Source: Spartobacteria bacterium LR76 (GTDB taxonomy: Bacteria; Verrucomicrobiota; Verrucomicrobiia; Chthoniobacterales; Terrimicrobiaceae). Taken from it: DNA of 64,000 nt. Below, piece after piece: positions 26,961-34,104 of the stretch; the first letter of the stretch is position 1; each line of letters begins with the position of its first letter. The notes under the pieces were generated by a model. It saw nothing but the letters and a program-made list of their open reading frames with translations. It was not told where the DNA came from and searched no databases. The translations under genes were made by a program, and so were the position numbers. The DNA is taken from contig QAYZ01000016.1 of NCBI GenBank assembly GCA_003054655.1, positions 1,488,001 to 1,552,000 on the forward strand, given 5' to 3'.

Positions 26961-27348
26961 GGACGCTGCCAACTACCGCACCTTCTATTTCCAGATCGAG
27001 AGAAATCCGACGAGACGACAGCTGCGGAAAGAAAACCTATCGCTCAGTATGTCACTCCTGCTGCCTGAGCTGCCTCATCTTCAATCTCCCCATGCCTCCG
27101 CGCTGCATAGAATGAAGAGATGTCGCAGTCCTCGACTACGACTCCAATGAATAACTCGCTGTCAAGCGGCGCTCGGCGTACCGCTTACGAATGAAATCCA
27201 TCGACCGGCGTTGATCAGGTATTGCGTCCCCCCGTTGTAGTTGGACAGGCAACAAGAACGAACGAGAGACGATAAACCCGCAGCGGAGGCGGAGCCGAAG
27301 CGCAGGGTATATCGTGACCACCGGTCTGGTAAACCATGGAGGAACGCT

Positions 27349-27627
27349 ATGACGAACGAACCCTCCTCTGACGAAGTGCAACGCTGGACGGCCAAGCGCA
27401 AAGCCGCCGTGGTGCTTGATTTGATTGCTGGCAAGACGACGGCGGCGGAAGTGGCGCGCAGCCACGGCCTGACCGTCTCGGAGATCGAGCAATGGAAGAG
27501 CGACTTCATCACCCAGGGCACTGAGTCCCTGCGCAGTCATCCGCGTGATCTGGTCGCCCAGCAGGAAGCCCGCGAGCAGCAGTTGCCGGCCAAGATCGGC
27601 GATCTCATGCCCTCAGTGAACATTTAA
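27349..27627 (+). pseudogene. IS3-family OrfA remnant
   Basis: Begins with a good GGAGGAACGCT ribosome-binding site and ATG. The protein (KRKAAVVLDLIAGKTTAAEV...HGLTVSEIEQWKSDF) is the helix-turn-helix OrfA of an IS3 group. It breaks off at LPAKIGDLM and ends in five unrelated residues where the IS256 fragment begins, so the leucine-zipper C-terminus and the frameshift window are lost. Confidence 0.75.
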
Positions 27628-27738
27628 AAAAAAGCCCAGCGCATACTCCCCAAGGACCGCCTCACGGCTCCTTCCATACTTTTCCAGCAGCGCTTCGATC
27701 AACTCATCGCCACTCGTGTCTTTCTTCTCTTTGGTCAT
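27628..27738 (-). pseudogene. N-terminal fragment of an IS256-type transposase
   Basis: Minus-strand reading from ATG at 27738 gives about 37 codons (MTKEKKDTSGDELIEALLEK, then a YGRS..VLGE segment), resembling the start of IS256/Mutator-family transposases. The sequence upstream to ~27780 looks like the left end of such an element (CCGAAAGTTTGTGTG). Everything after the fragment is missing at the junction with OrfA. Confidence 0.5.
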
Positions 27739-27781
27739 TTTCCTTTTCTTTCAGGTTCTGACCCACACACAAACTTTCGGA

Positions 27782-28330
27782 CAGGCTCTCGCCAAAGAAA
27801 AGACCCCTCGGCACCTGATCGACCCGGTGCTCGAACAGCGCATCAAGGAACTGATCGAGACGCAGGCCGCTTTTGGCATCCGCTCGGTCTGGGCCTGGCT
27901 GCGCTTCGTCGAAGGGCTCCAGATCAACCGAAAGAAGGTCGAGCGCATCATGCGCCTCAGGCGCTGGACGCTCATGGCCCGCCGGGCTGGCCAGCGTCCT
28001 CGCGCGCAGGCCTCCCGCTCCATTGCCGAGGCTCCCAATCAACGCTGCGCCACCGACATCGCCCTCGTCCATTGCGGCATCAACGGCTGGTGCGCCATGG
28101 TCTCCGTCATCGACGGCTGCACCCGCGAAATCCTCGGCTGGGAACTCGACCACACCGCTCGTGCCAAGACCGGCGAGCGGGCCACGGAAGGTGCCCTGCT
28201 CAATCGCTTCGGCTGGCTCCATGGAGCTCCTCCCGGACTCGCCCTGCGTCACGACAACGGACTCGTCTTCGGCTCCCGCCTCTACCGTTCCACCATCCGC
28301 CCTCCCCAAGCCCTTGATTACCTCTCTCCA
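27782..28330 (+). pseudogene. IS3-family OrfB (DDE transposase) remnant
   Basis: The frame contains the rve integrase core: NQRCATDIALV (first Asp), VIDGCTREILGW and LRHDNGLVFGS (second Asp). It then jumps from LYRST directly to RPPQALDYLSP, which in intact relatives lies roughly 70-80 residues later near the C-terminus. The section with the catalytic Glu is thus deleted. The N-terminus is also missing because of the IS256 fragment. Confidence 0.8.
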
Positions 28331-28390
28331 ACCCAACACCTCAACTCACCCAACCTGCCGGTTAATAAGCCATCTCACTTGTCCAGCTAC

Positions 28391-29262
28391 CGGCGGCATA
28401 CTATATGTCGCCGTAACCGAGTCCCTGAGAGTGGACATCATTTCATGAAGGAGATGACATGCGACGACCGCGCTTGATCCGATCTCAGGCGACCCTACCA
28501 CCCTCACCGCCACCCCGATCATGGCACAACACATTCCCTGGCTGAGTGCCCGAAAAGAAACTTCATTGCAGAAAGTGCGGGACCTGCGCACAGCATGCCG
28601 GTATCAGGCGCACCAAGCTCGGTCATGGCGAAACTCAAATCGTAACATTGCGGATCACAAAGCCCGCCGCAAAGAAACACATTGATTTATCCTCGCCGCC
28701 ATGATATGGGGGAGTTTATAATGTTAATTGCACTTCATCGTTTCTGGTCGGCAAACGGCCAGACTGGTGACAATTGCCAACCCACCCACGCTCGCAGCGT
28801 GATGGGCGCGATGTCTTCAGTGGCGCTGACCACGCCCTACGATGCTGATCGAGACTTCGGTCTCTTTGGCGGTGCAAGAGTCTCTACGCTCGAGCTGCGG
28901 AGTCGGAGGGTCCTTCATGGACCGCCGCCGTGCCAGAGCGCTCACGATTTGAGATAGCGGTTAATCTTTGGAAGCAGGCATTCGCCCTGCTCAAGAATTT
29001 TGTCGGACCTGTCCTCCGCGGGCAGGGAGAGCGCAGGCATGTAGTCATCGAAAGACATCTCGAGAGCCCGCGCTCATCGCGGTCTTCTCTTGATGACCTC
29101 TCGTGGCCTAAGGCGTCATCAAAACCACAAAAGGTTCCCTTCGGAACCTTCTCGACATCTCATCAGGAACCCTTCCGCAAGCGAAATTCAGCCAGGTTCC
29201 CCATTTCTCACCGCGCACGTCGATGAATACATCGGGGCACCGCGATAAATGATTCTCAAACT
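28391..29262. other. Gene-poor region upstream of the mobilization operon, possible oriT
   Basis: 872 bases with no reading frame I trust. Hairpins are visible: CACGCT-CGC-AGCGTG at 28787-28801, a TCTGG...CCAGA stem near 28743, and AAGGTTCC-CTTC-GGAACCTT at 29131-29150. Transfer origins of ColE1/RSF1010-like systems usually lie just upstream of the mob genes and contain such inverted repeats, so this is the place to expect one. The last hairpin is followed by TTTTGTGGTTTT on the minus strand and could instead be a terminator for that strand. Confidence 0.35.
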
Positions 29263-29610
29263 ATGAAACGCACGAAACTAAAGATAGAACTCCCACTGCC
29301 TGAAATTTCCGGATCCGTACCCGACTCCTGGATGTTCCGGCAACACCTCGCCGATGCCATCGCAGACTTGGTTCGTCGAAGTTGCAGCGACGCCTGGCTC
29401 CGAAAAGAGTGCGTCAAATACCTGCAGACGAGAGAACTTCAACGCCGACAAGCATTCAAAAACTCCATTGAGAGTCTCAAGGGTGGGAATTCTGAAAAGC
29501 CAGCCGAAAACTGCTGCTTGCCCCCTGCCCGACAAGCTCCAGCCTCAGTGGCTGATAACAGCAGCAAGAAAGCACCTGTGGCTACAAATGACGACGATGA
29601 AGCCGCATAA
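29263..29610 (+). CDS. Hypothetical protein, first gene of the mob operon
   Basis: 115 residues: a helical first half (WMFRQHLADAIADLVRRSCS, with CVKYLQTRELQRRQAF) and a low-complexity Ser/Ala/Pro-rich second half ending in NDDDEAA. I recognise no family. It overlaps the following MobC-like gene by 23 bases, and codon use agrees with the neighbours, so it is probably translated. A DNA-binding accessory role in mobilization is possible but unsupported by a motif. Confidence 0.5.
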   Translation: MKRTKLKIELPLPEISGSVPDSWMFRQHLADAIADLVRRSCSDAWLRKECVKYLQTRELQRRQAFKNSIESLKGGNSEKPAENCCLPPARQAPASVADNSSKKAPVATNDDDEAA

Positions 29611-29917
29611 AATAACATCATCAAATCGTTACACACTCAGAGTCGTGTTAACGAAAGAGCAACGAAACCTCGTATGGAAAATCTATGGGCCGACCAAAGT
29701 ATCCACGCGTGTCAGGGAGCACATTACCAATCCCTTTTCGAAGAGGGATCCATCCAAATGGATCGAGTTTGTAACCATCACCAATGCTTTGGAAACCATG
29801 CTTGAGACTCATATCCGAGCACTTTCCACCAACACACCTGCGTCGAAGCTGCACTTTATCGAAGCATGTTGGACGGCAATGAGGCTACTGGAAGAGCTGC
29901 GACGTCATGAACCATAA
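29588..29917 (+). CDS. MobC-like relaxosome accessory protein (tentative)
   Basis: 109 residues. The ATG at 29588 is preferred (29597 also possible); the frame is open further upstream but that part runs opposite the previous gene. The protein is basic and helical (RYTLRVVLTKEQRNLVWKIY...). Its size, basic charge and position immediately upstream of and overlapping the relaxase (11 bases) match MobC proteins of ColE1-type plasmids. The assignment depends on position, not on a diagnostic motif. Confidence 0.5.
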   Translation: MTTMKPHKITSSNRYTLRVVLTKEQRNLVWKIYGPTKVSTRVREHITNPFSKRDPSKWIEFVTITNALETMLETHIRALSTNTPASKLHFIEACWTAMRLLEELRRHEP

Positions 29918-31406
29918 CATATTATCGTCGCCTCAAAACCTCCAGCGCCATCCACAGAAAGCGGCCGATTACGTGTTGGGTAATCGCGACTGGATGGACA
30001 ATCCACGACATGCTCCGCCATCAATCTTAAGCGGCAGCAGAGAGCAATTTCTTCGGGCAACAAGCATTGTCCCGAGTGGCCTCACCTATTTTTCCACAGC
30101 CATCTCGGACCCTGGAGAAATCAATATCGCAAGAATACGGTACGCAGCTGACTGTTACTCCGCACATTATCTCTCGGGTCTGCCTCCAGAATCCATCGGA
30201 TCACTATCCGTACTCCATCAAAAAGCGCATGGTTGGGACGTCCATCACCTGATGGGCTTATCAATCCGCGGCACCAGCAAAAAAGCGCGATATCTTCGCA
30301 CAACCGCAGACTATTTGCGGTTTGCGTGGCTTACGTCTGCAATAAATCGCCTATTCGGTTGGCCCGATCCCCTCGATCCTCAGCACTACAATCCGATCCA
30401 TATCCGCGAAACATGGCGAGCTCAACCAGCGATTCTCTCAACCGCCATGACCGAGATATCGACCGGGTTCCACTCGGCAAGGATACAGTCACGTAAAGAT
30501 ATTATTGCAATCCTCCATCATCACAAGCTGCGTGTGACGGCAAGCGATAGGCAGATTGAAATCGATCTCGATGGCGAAAGTTGGACGCTTACAGGTTATG
30601 CCGCAACACGCCATGCGGACATGGAGACCAGCCTCTCTGCCCATCGAAAGCGAACGACAAAACCATTTTTGGACTTCAAGGATAACCCCGACGAGATCAA
30701 CCGCCGACTCCGCGCCCTATATGATAAGCGCGTTGCCGAGAATGCGAATTACTACGCATTAAGCCCCCACAAAGTTGATGATGGCCTCGTAGTACCAAGC
30801 AAGAAATTTCACATCGAATACTATGAAAGATCAAGCATATGGCATCTCGCAACCGAACCACCCCGTGAGCTGGATCGAGCATACCCTTTACCAAGCCCTC
30901 AAATCGCTCCAATGCTCATTCCGCGAAATCGAGTGTCGACTGAAAATGGTAGAGCAGGCGATACCATCGTCAGGATCGCTGGAAAAGGAACTGACGGAGC
31001 TAAAGGAACGTCAGACGGATGCCATGGCTCAACTCCAACAACTCACGATCCAAATTCGCCATATCGAATCTCGTCAGACGACGTCAGAGAAAGAGCAAGG
31101 ACTCATGATCAAAGAGCTGAAAGGCGCGCTAAGGAGCTTGGAGAAGCTCGCCGAAGTATTGAAGAGTGGCTCGACATAATTCGCGGCCTGCTCCGCATCC
31201 CTCGATGGCTCCGGCGGTATCGAGCTGATCGCAAAAGACAGATCCAGGAGTTCACGCAAAAATTCGGCCCCATCATTCGTCCGCTACCCAGAAGCCTCAT
31301 ACGGAAAATCCTCAAGGACCAAGCCGCTCGGACCATCCTCTCCGAACTTCAACAGCCCCCAAAACAGAACGAACCGTCCACCAACCAACCTAACCTCGAC
31401 ATATGA
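29907..31406 (+). CDS. MobA-type relaxase, MOBP/ColE1 (HEN)-like
   Basis: 499 residues. Near the N-terminus AADYVLGNRDW matches the DYLLGKDR block of ColE1-type MobA, giving Y22 as the candidate nicking tyrosine, and ILSGSREQF matches the following LRGDPE block. LHQKAHGWDVHHLMGLSI (103-120) aligns with the H..E..N motif of that family, here H/D/H. SINRLFGWPDP..PQHY (approximately) and SRKDIIAIL...LDGESWTLTG match later conserved parts. It would nick DNA at oriT and start conjugative mobilization with another element's secretion machinery. The 3' part is low in complexity because a second gene is nested there. Confidence 0.75.
   Translation: MNHNILSSPQNLQRHPQKAADYVLGNRDWMDNPRHAPPSILSGSREQFLRATSIVPSGLTYFSTAISDPGEINIARIRYAADCYSAHYLSGLPPESIGSLSVLHQKAHGWDVHHLMGLSIRGTSKKARYLRTTADYLRFAWLTSAINRLFGWPDPLDPQHYNPIHIRETWRAQPAILSTAMTEISTGFHSARIQSRKDIIAILHHHKLRVTASDRQIEIDLDGESWTLTGYAATRHADMETSLSAHRKRTTKPFLDFKDNPDEINRRLRALYDKRVAENANYYALSPHKVDDGLVVPSKKFHIEYYERSSIWHLATEPPRELDRAYPLPSPQIAPMLIPRNRVSTENGRAGDTIVRIAGKGTDGAKGTSDGCHGSTPTTHDPNSPYRISSDDVRERARTHDQRAERRAKELGEARRSIEEWLDIIRGLLRIPRWLRRYRADRKRQIQEFTQKFGPIIRPLPRSLIRKILKDQAARTILSELQQPPKQNEPSTNQPNLDI
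30823..31179 (+). CDS. Coiled-coil protein nested inside the relaxase gene (MobB-like)
   Basis: 118 residues read in the +1 frame relative to the relaxase and lying completely within it. The sequence is strongly heptad-patterned (SLEKELTELKERQTDAMAQL, and KGALRSLEKLAEVLKSG), unlike an accidental frame. The relaxase frame over the same DNA is compositionally poor (GKGTDGAKGTSDGCHGSTPT), as expected if the inner frame is under selection. ColE1 and RSF1010 also nest mobB within mobA. The ribosome-binding site is weak, and no membrane helix is seen, unlike plasmid MobB. Confidence 0.6.
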   Translation: MKDQAYGISQPNHPVSWIEHTLYQALKSLQCSFREIECRLKMVEQAIPSSGSLEKELTELKERQTDAMAQLQQLTIQIRHIESRQTTSEKEQGLMIKELKGALRSLEKLAEVLKSGST

Positions 31407-31774
31407 CTGAAGAAACCCAATATCCGTGTTACACTGCAACAAAGAAGACCAACTCGTTCCTTGCTCTCAGGATAAGCAACACTCGTCAATATTTCCTGCC
31501 CTATCACCATCTGCTGGCTGGGGAAGTCAATATTGAGGAATCCGGCGGCATCAAGACAGAATACATCACACTTGAGTTTGCCGCGCATGTCGCGAGAATT
31601 GAAGGAAGCAATTTATCACAACTTGTCGCAGACCTCCGGGAAATGAAGGTCAGGACCATGCGAATCCTACCCGAGTCAAGAAACTCCCTAAACGCCAAAA
31701 TGCTCGAATCCAGCGCGAGAGTGACCTTGATCGATGTTGCTTACCGTCACGACGATAACCAGCGCTCAACCTAG
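31403..31774 (+). CDS. Hypothetical protein, last gene of the mob operon
   Basis: 123 residues. The start overlaps the relaxase stop (ATGA), so it is translationally coupled. The N-terminal half is beta-rich (FLALRISNTRQYFLPYHHLL, then GGIKTEYITLEFAAHVARIEG) and the rest mixed. It reads like a small single-domain cytoplasmic protein of unknown family. The base composition is as A+T-rich as the rest of the mob operon, distinguishing it from the Rhs region that follows. Confidence 0.6.
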   Translation: MTEETQYPCYTATKKTNSFLALRISNTRQYFLPYHHLLAGEVNIEESGGIKTEYITLEFAAHVARIEGSNLSQLVADLREMKVRTMRILPESRNSLNAKMLESSARVTLIDVAYRHDDNQRST

Positions 31775-31806
31775 TCCCGTCGTTAGTCTGCATCATATTG
31801 ACTCCT

Positions 31807-33255
31807 TCACCGGTTCTTCTTCCACCATTCGGCCCAGCCGCCTTCGAAGATGAGGAGGGAGTTGTATCCTCTTTGGCGCAGTTTGGTGGCGACGATGCTG
31901 CTATCTTCGCATTGGCGGCTAGTGCAGTAGACGATGATTGTTTTCGCTTGTTTGAGCGCGTCCTGCACTTGGGGGAGATCGAACTCAAAGGTGGTGCGGC
32001 CGAGATGGATTGCTCCAGGGATGTGGCCTGCGCTGTATTCGGCGGTGGAGCGGGCGTCGAGGAAAAGGTTACCGGGTTCCTTCTGGCGTTTTTCGGCTTC
32101 CGCGAGATCGATGTAGCGCATGCCTGCTTCGGCATGGGGCGACGGGACAGCGCCGTTCTCGGTCCATTCCTTGGCGACCTTTCCATCGCTTGAGTAGGTG
32201 ACTCTCCGGGAAGAAATCAGCGTTCCGTCTTCGGCCACGCTATCCATCTGGAACGGCTTCATGTACATCGGTCCCGGCTTGATTTCGTATTGACTAACCA
32301 CGCGGCTCCCGTCCTGGCGTTTATAGGTCGACCGGCCCTCCTTCATATCAAAGATATACCACTCCGAATCCCCCGCACGATTGATCCGGTACAGCGCTGC
32401 CTCGCCGGCATCGGTAGGTTTTTGCTCGTAGGTGAAATCGCCGTCCGTGAGGAGCGCTCCGGTTTTCGTCACCCAGCGGTAGACGCGGTTTTCGTACGGA
32501 GGGTATACGATGGTCATTTTCGTTACGCCGTCCCCGTCCGGCGCGATCATCCATTCCTCGCTTCTTCCGCCGGGATAGTGAAGGCGATAGACGGAGCGGC
32601 CAGTTTCCGGGGAGACTTCGCTCTCGATCTGGAACGCTCCGAAGCTCCCGCTCAGCGTGACAGCATTCCCCGCTCGTGACGCCTTGAGGATGGGCTGGCC
32701 ATTGGCTCCAGTGATCCGCGCGACACGATCATTTTCGTAAATCCACGATAGCGTGCTGCCGTCCGGCGTCATTATCGTCTCAAGCTTCCCCGCAATGTAG
32801 CGATAGCGCCAGCCCTCGGACAGGACCTCGGCGCCATCCTCGATCAGGCGCGCCGTCGCTTGCTTGTTCAGGGAGAGGAACTCCGTGCCTGATGTTCTTT
32901 CGAGGGATCGCACCCGGCCTCCGAGTGTCGTAAACTTGAGATCGCCCTCCTTGGTAACTGAGGAGGTATTTTCGAGCACCGGGCACCAGAGATACGGACC
33001 GAACACTCGTTCCTTCTTCGACGGAATGCTGGCAAATCTCAATCGGAGCGGGATCGCGGACTCCTTACCCGCTGAGATGTTCCCGATCTCTACCCACAGT
33101 TCCAGCGCCGAATTCCACCCGGCGTTCCCGATGTAGGTATTCGGGTGATCGAGGTCGTTGTCGTAGGCGGCGGGAAGAGTGCCCGGATTGCCTGCGGTCA
33201 CGAAACCAAGGATGCCGAGCAGAAACAGGCGAGTCCTCCGCGCTTTCGTACACAA
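31807..33255 (-). CDS. Orphan Rhs-companion protein fused to a rhodanese domain
   Basis: 482 residues if it starts at TTG 33255, which gives a good signal peptide (KARRTRLFLLGILGFVTAG); the frame is open to an ATG at 33321, but those codons lie in the intercassette repeat. Residues ~30-370 form a YD-like beta-propeller homologous to the companions at 39676 and 48507 (IPLRLRF..., RVFGPYLW, LGGR). Residues ~375-482 are a rhodanese domain with active-site Cys in IVYCTSRQCEDS. Rhodaneses transfer sulfane sulfur or act as thiol-redox modules. No Rhs gene follows it; the next gene is the mob operon on the other strand. Confidence 0.8.
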   Translation of the reverse strand: MCTKARRTRLFLLGILGFVTAGNPGTLPAAYDNDLDHPNTYIGNAGWNSALELWVEIGNISAGKESAIPLRLRFASIPSKKERVFGPYLWCPVLENTSSVTKEGDLKFTTLGGRVRSLERTSGTEFLSLNKQATARLIEDGAEVLSEGWRYRYIAGKLETIMTPDGSTLSWIYENDRVARITGANGQPILKASRAGNAVTLSGSFGAFQIESEVSPETGRSVYRLHYPGGRSEEWMIAPDGDGVTKMTIVYPPYENRVYRWVTKTGALLTDGDFTYEQKPTDAGEAALYRINRAGDSEWYIFDMKEGRSTYKRQDGSRVVSQYEIKPGPMYMKPFQMDSVAEDGTLISSRRVTYSSDGKVAKEWTENGAVPSPHAEAGMRYIDLAEAEKRQKEPGNLFLDARSTAEYSAGHIPGAIHLGRTTFEFDLPQVQDALKQAKTIIVYCTSRQCEDSSIVATKLRQRGYNSLLIFEGGWAEWWKKNR

Positions 33256-33263
33256 GAAACCGT

Positions 33264-33738
33264 AAAGGCCCGGGGCGGGGTTGGCTGGAGATTGGGAACG
33301 TTGGCGGGGTGCCTCGATCACCGGGGGAGATTGCTCTTTCGGTCGACTCCCGGAAAGCTTCTTCTGGTCAACCTGGGTTGATCGGTGCGCCTCCGCTCTC
33401 CATACTACCTCTCACATCGTGCGGCAGGTCGCATCTCTTACCGAATTCTTTCCCCCTGGCCCTTTCGGCACTCGCGCCCGGGGCCTGGGCTGGTTAACCG
33501 GGACAGCGCTCCGTGGCGGGCTTGGCGTTGGGGTGTTCAGTCTGATGTAGGCGAGCTTTGCCCTTCCTTCAGGATTCCGCTTCCGGCGAGATCGCTCCCT
33601 TTCGTGTGCTCATGGCGCGGGAGTCGGTCTTTCCGACAGGCTGCTTCCTTATTCGGGTGTTCGTAGCCGAGAAGCTTGTCGCACTTCATCCCACAAATAG
33701 CTGGCATCCGCCCTGCTATGGTTGGCCCGTGCGTTCAT
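33264..33738. repeat. Intercassette repeat, copy 1 (~475 bp)
   Basis: Direct repeat of 41840-42316 with high identity, starting near AAAGGCCCGG and ending near GCGTTCATT. It lies between the rhodanese-fusion gene and the stop codon of the first immunity gene. No convincing coding potential. It includes a 92-base unit (33651-33742) that is repeated again in tandem just to the right. Confidence 0.85.
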
Positions 33739-33742
33739 TTTT

Positions 33743-33832
33743 ATTCGGGTGTTCATTGCCGAGAAGCTTGCACTTTATTCCCCAATAGCTGCCGTCCGCC
33801 CCGCTATGGTTGGTCCGCGCGTTCATTTTTTT
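33743..33832. repeat. Tandem partial copy of the 3' unit of the intercassette repeat
   Basis: About 90 bases (ATTCGGGTGTTC...CGTTCATTTTTTT) repeating 33651-33742 with several differences. The unit contains a short inverted repeat (ATAGC...GCTAT). Its end overlaps the stop codon of the immunity gene at 33823-33825, so the repeat boundary and the gene end coincide. Confidence 0.75.
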
Positions 33833-34104
33833 CGAGAACTAAAAATATTATAAACCAGTGAAAATATAACTAATGGAATGCTGCCCCATTCGATGAATAA
33901 TGGCAACCACCACCATTGAGTAATCCCTTCGATTGGAAACGTAAAGACCGCCAAAGCTCCAATCAGCCCCCCAACAAAGGGAATAACCGATGTAAATGTT
34001 TTTTTACGGATATAATTGTAAAAAAATATTCTCCAGTTAGTGAAAAAGAACACCAAAAATATCGAGAATAGAAATACCGCCAAAATCCAAGAAAAGATTT
34101 TCAT
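33823..34104 (-). CDS. Small membrane protein, putative immunity protein for Rhs 1
   Basis: 93 residues with about three to four hydrophobic helices (ILAVFLFSIFLVFFF; GGLIGALAVFTF; WWWLPLFIEWGSIPLVIFSL). The start overlaps the Rhs stop (ATGA). Small polytopic proteins with a WWW-P-L..D/E.GS.P block often follow Rhs genes with the VTRWG..GL..GDWVM tip found here, so it is the expected cognate immunity protein. Markedly A+T-rich compared with the Rhs core. Confidence 0.75.
   Translation of the reverse strand: MKIFSWILAVFLFSIFLVFFFTNWRIFFYNYIRKKTFTSVIPFVGGLIGALAVFTFPIEGITQWWWLPLFIEWGSIPLVIFSLVYNIFSSRKK

Larger units (their letters stand above)
27237..28390. mobile_element. Decayed IS3-family element with a nested IS256 fragment
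   Basis: The ends carry imperfect terminal inverted repeats: GTAGTTGGAC at 27237-27246 and its near complement GTCCAGCTAC at 28381-28390. Inside are an orfA remnant, an orfB remnant with an internal deletion and, between them, a ~150-base piece matching the start of an IS256-type transposase gene on the minus strand. At about 1.15 kb it is shorter than intact relatives and cannot encode a working transposase. Confidence 0.7.

Noticed and set aside
26872-27150. A frame with LLSIEDAANY resembling the start of an excisionase helix-turn-helix
   Set aside because: It overlaps the integrase end, has no normal start codon, and the similarity stops after about ten residues. At most a decayed remnant.
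33281-33550. Plus-strand open frames within both copies of the ~475-bp repeat
   Set aside because: Frames differ in length and composition between the copies, lack start signals and show no domain; treated as non-coding repeat.
33651-33832. Possible integron attC sites in the intercassette repeats
   Set aside because: The units have about the right size and a small inverted repeat, but the consensus core sites (RYYYAAC/GTTRRRY) are not present as a pair and there is no integron integrase here.
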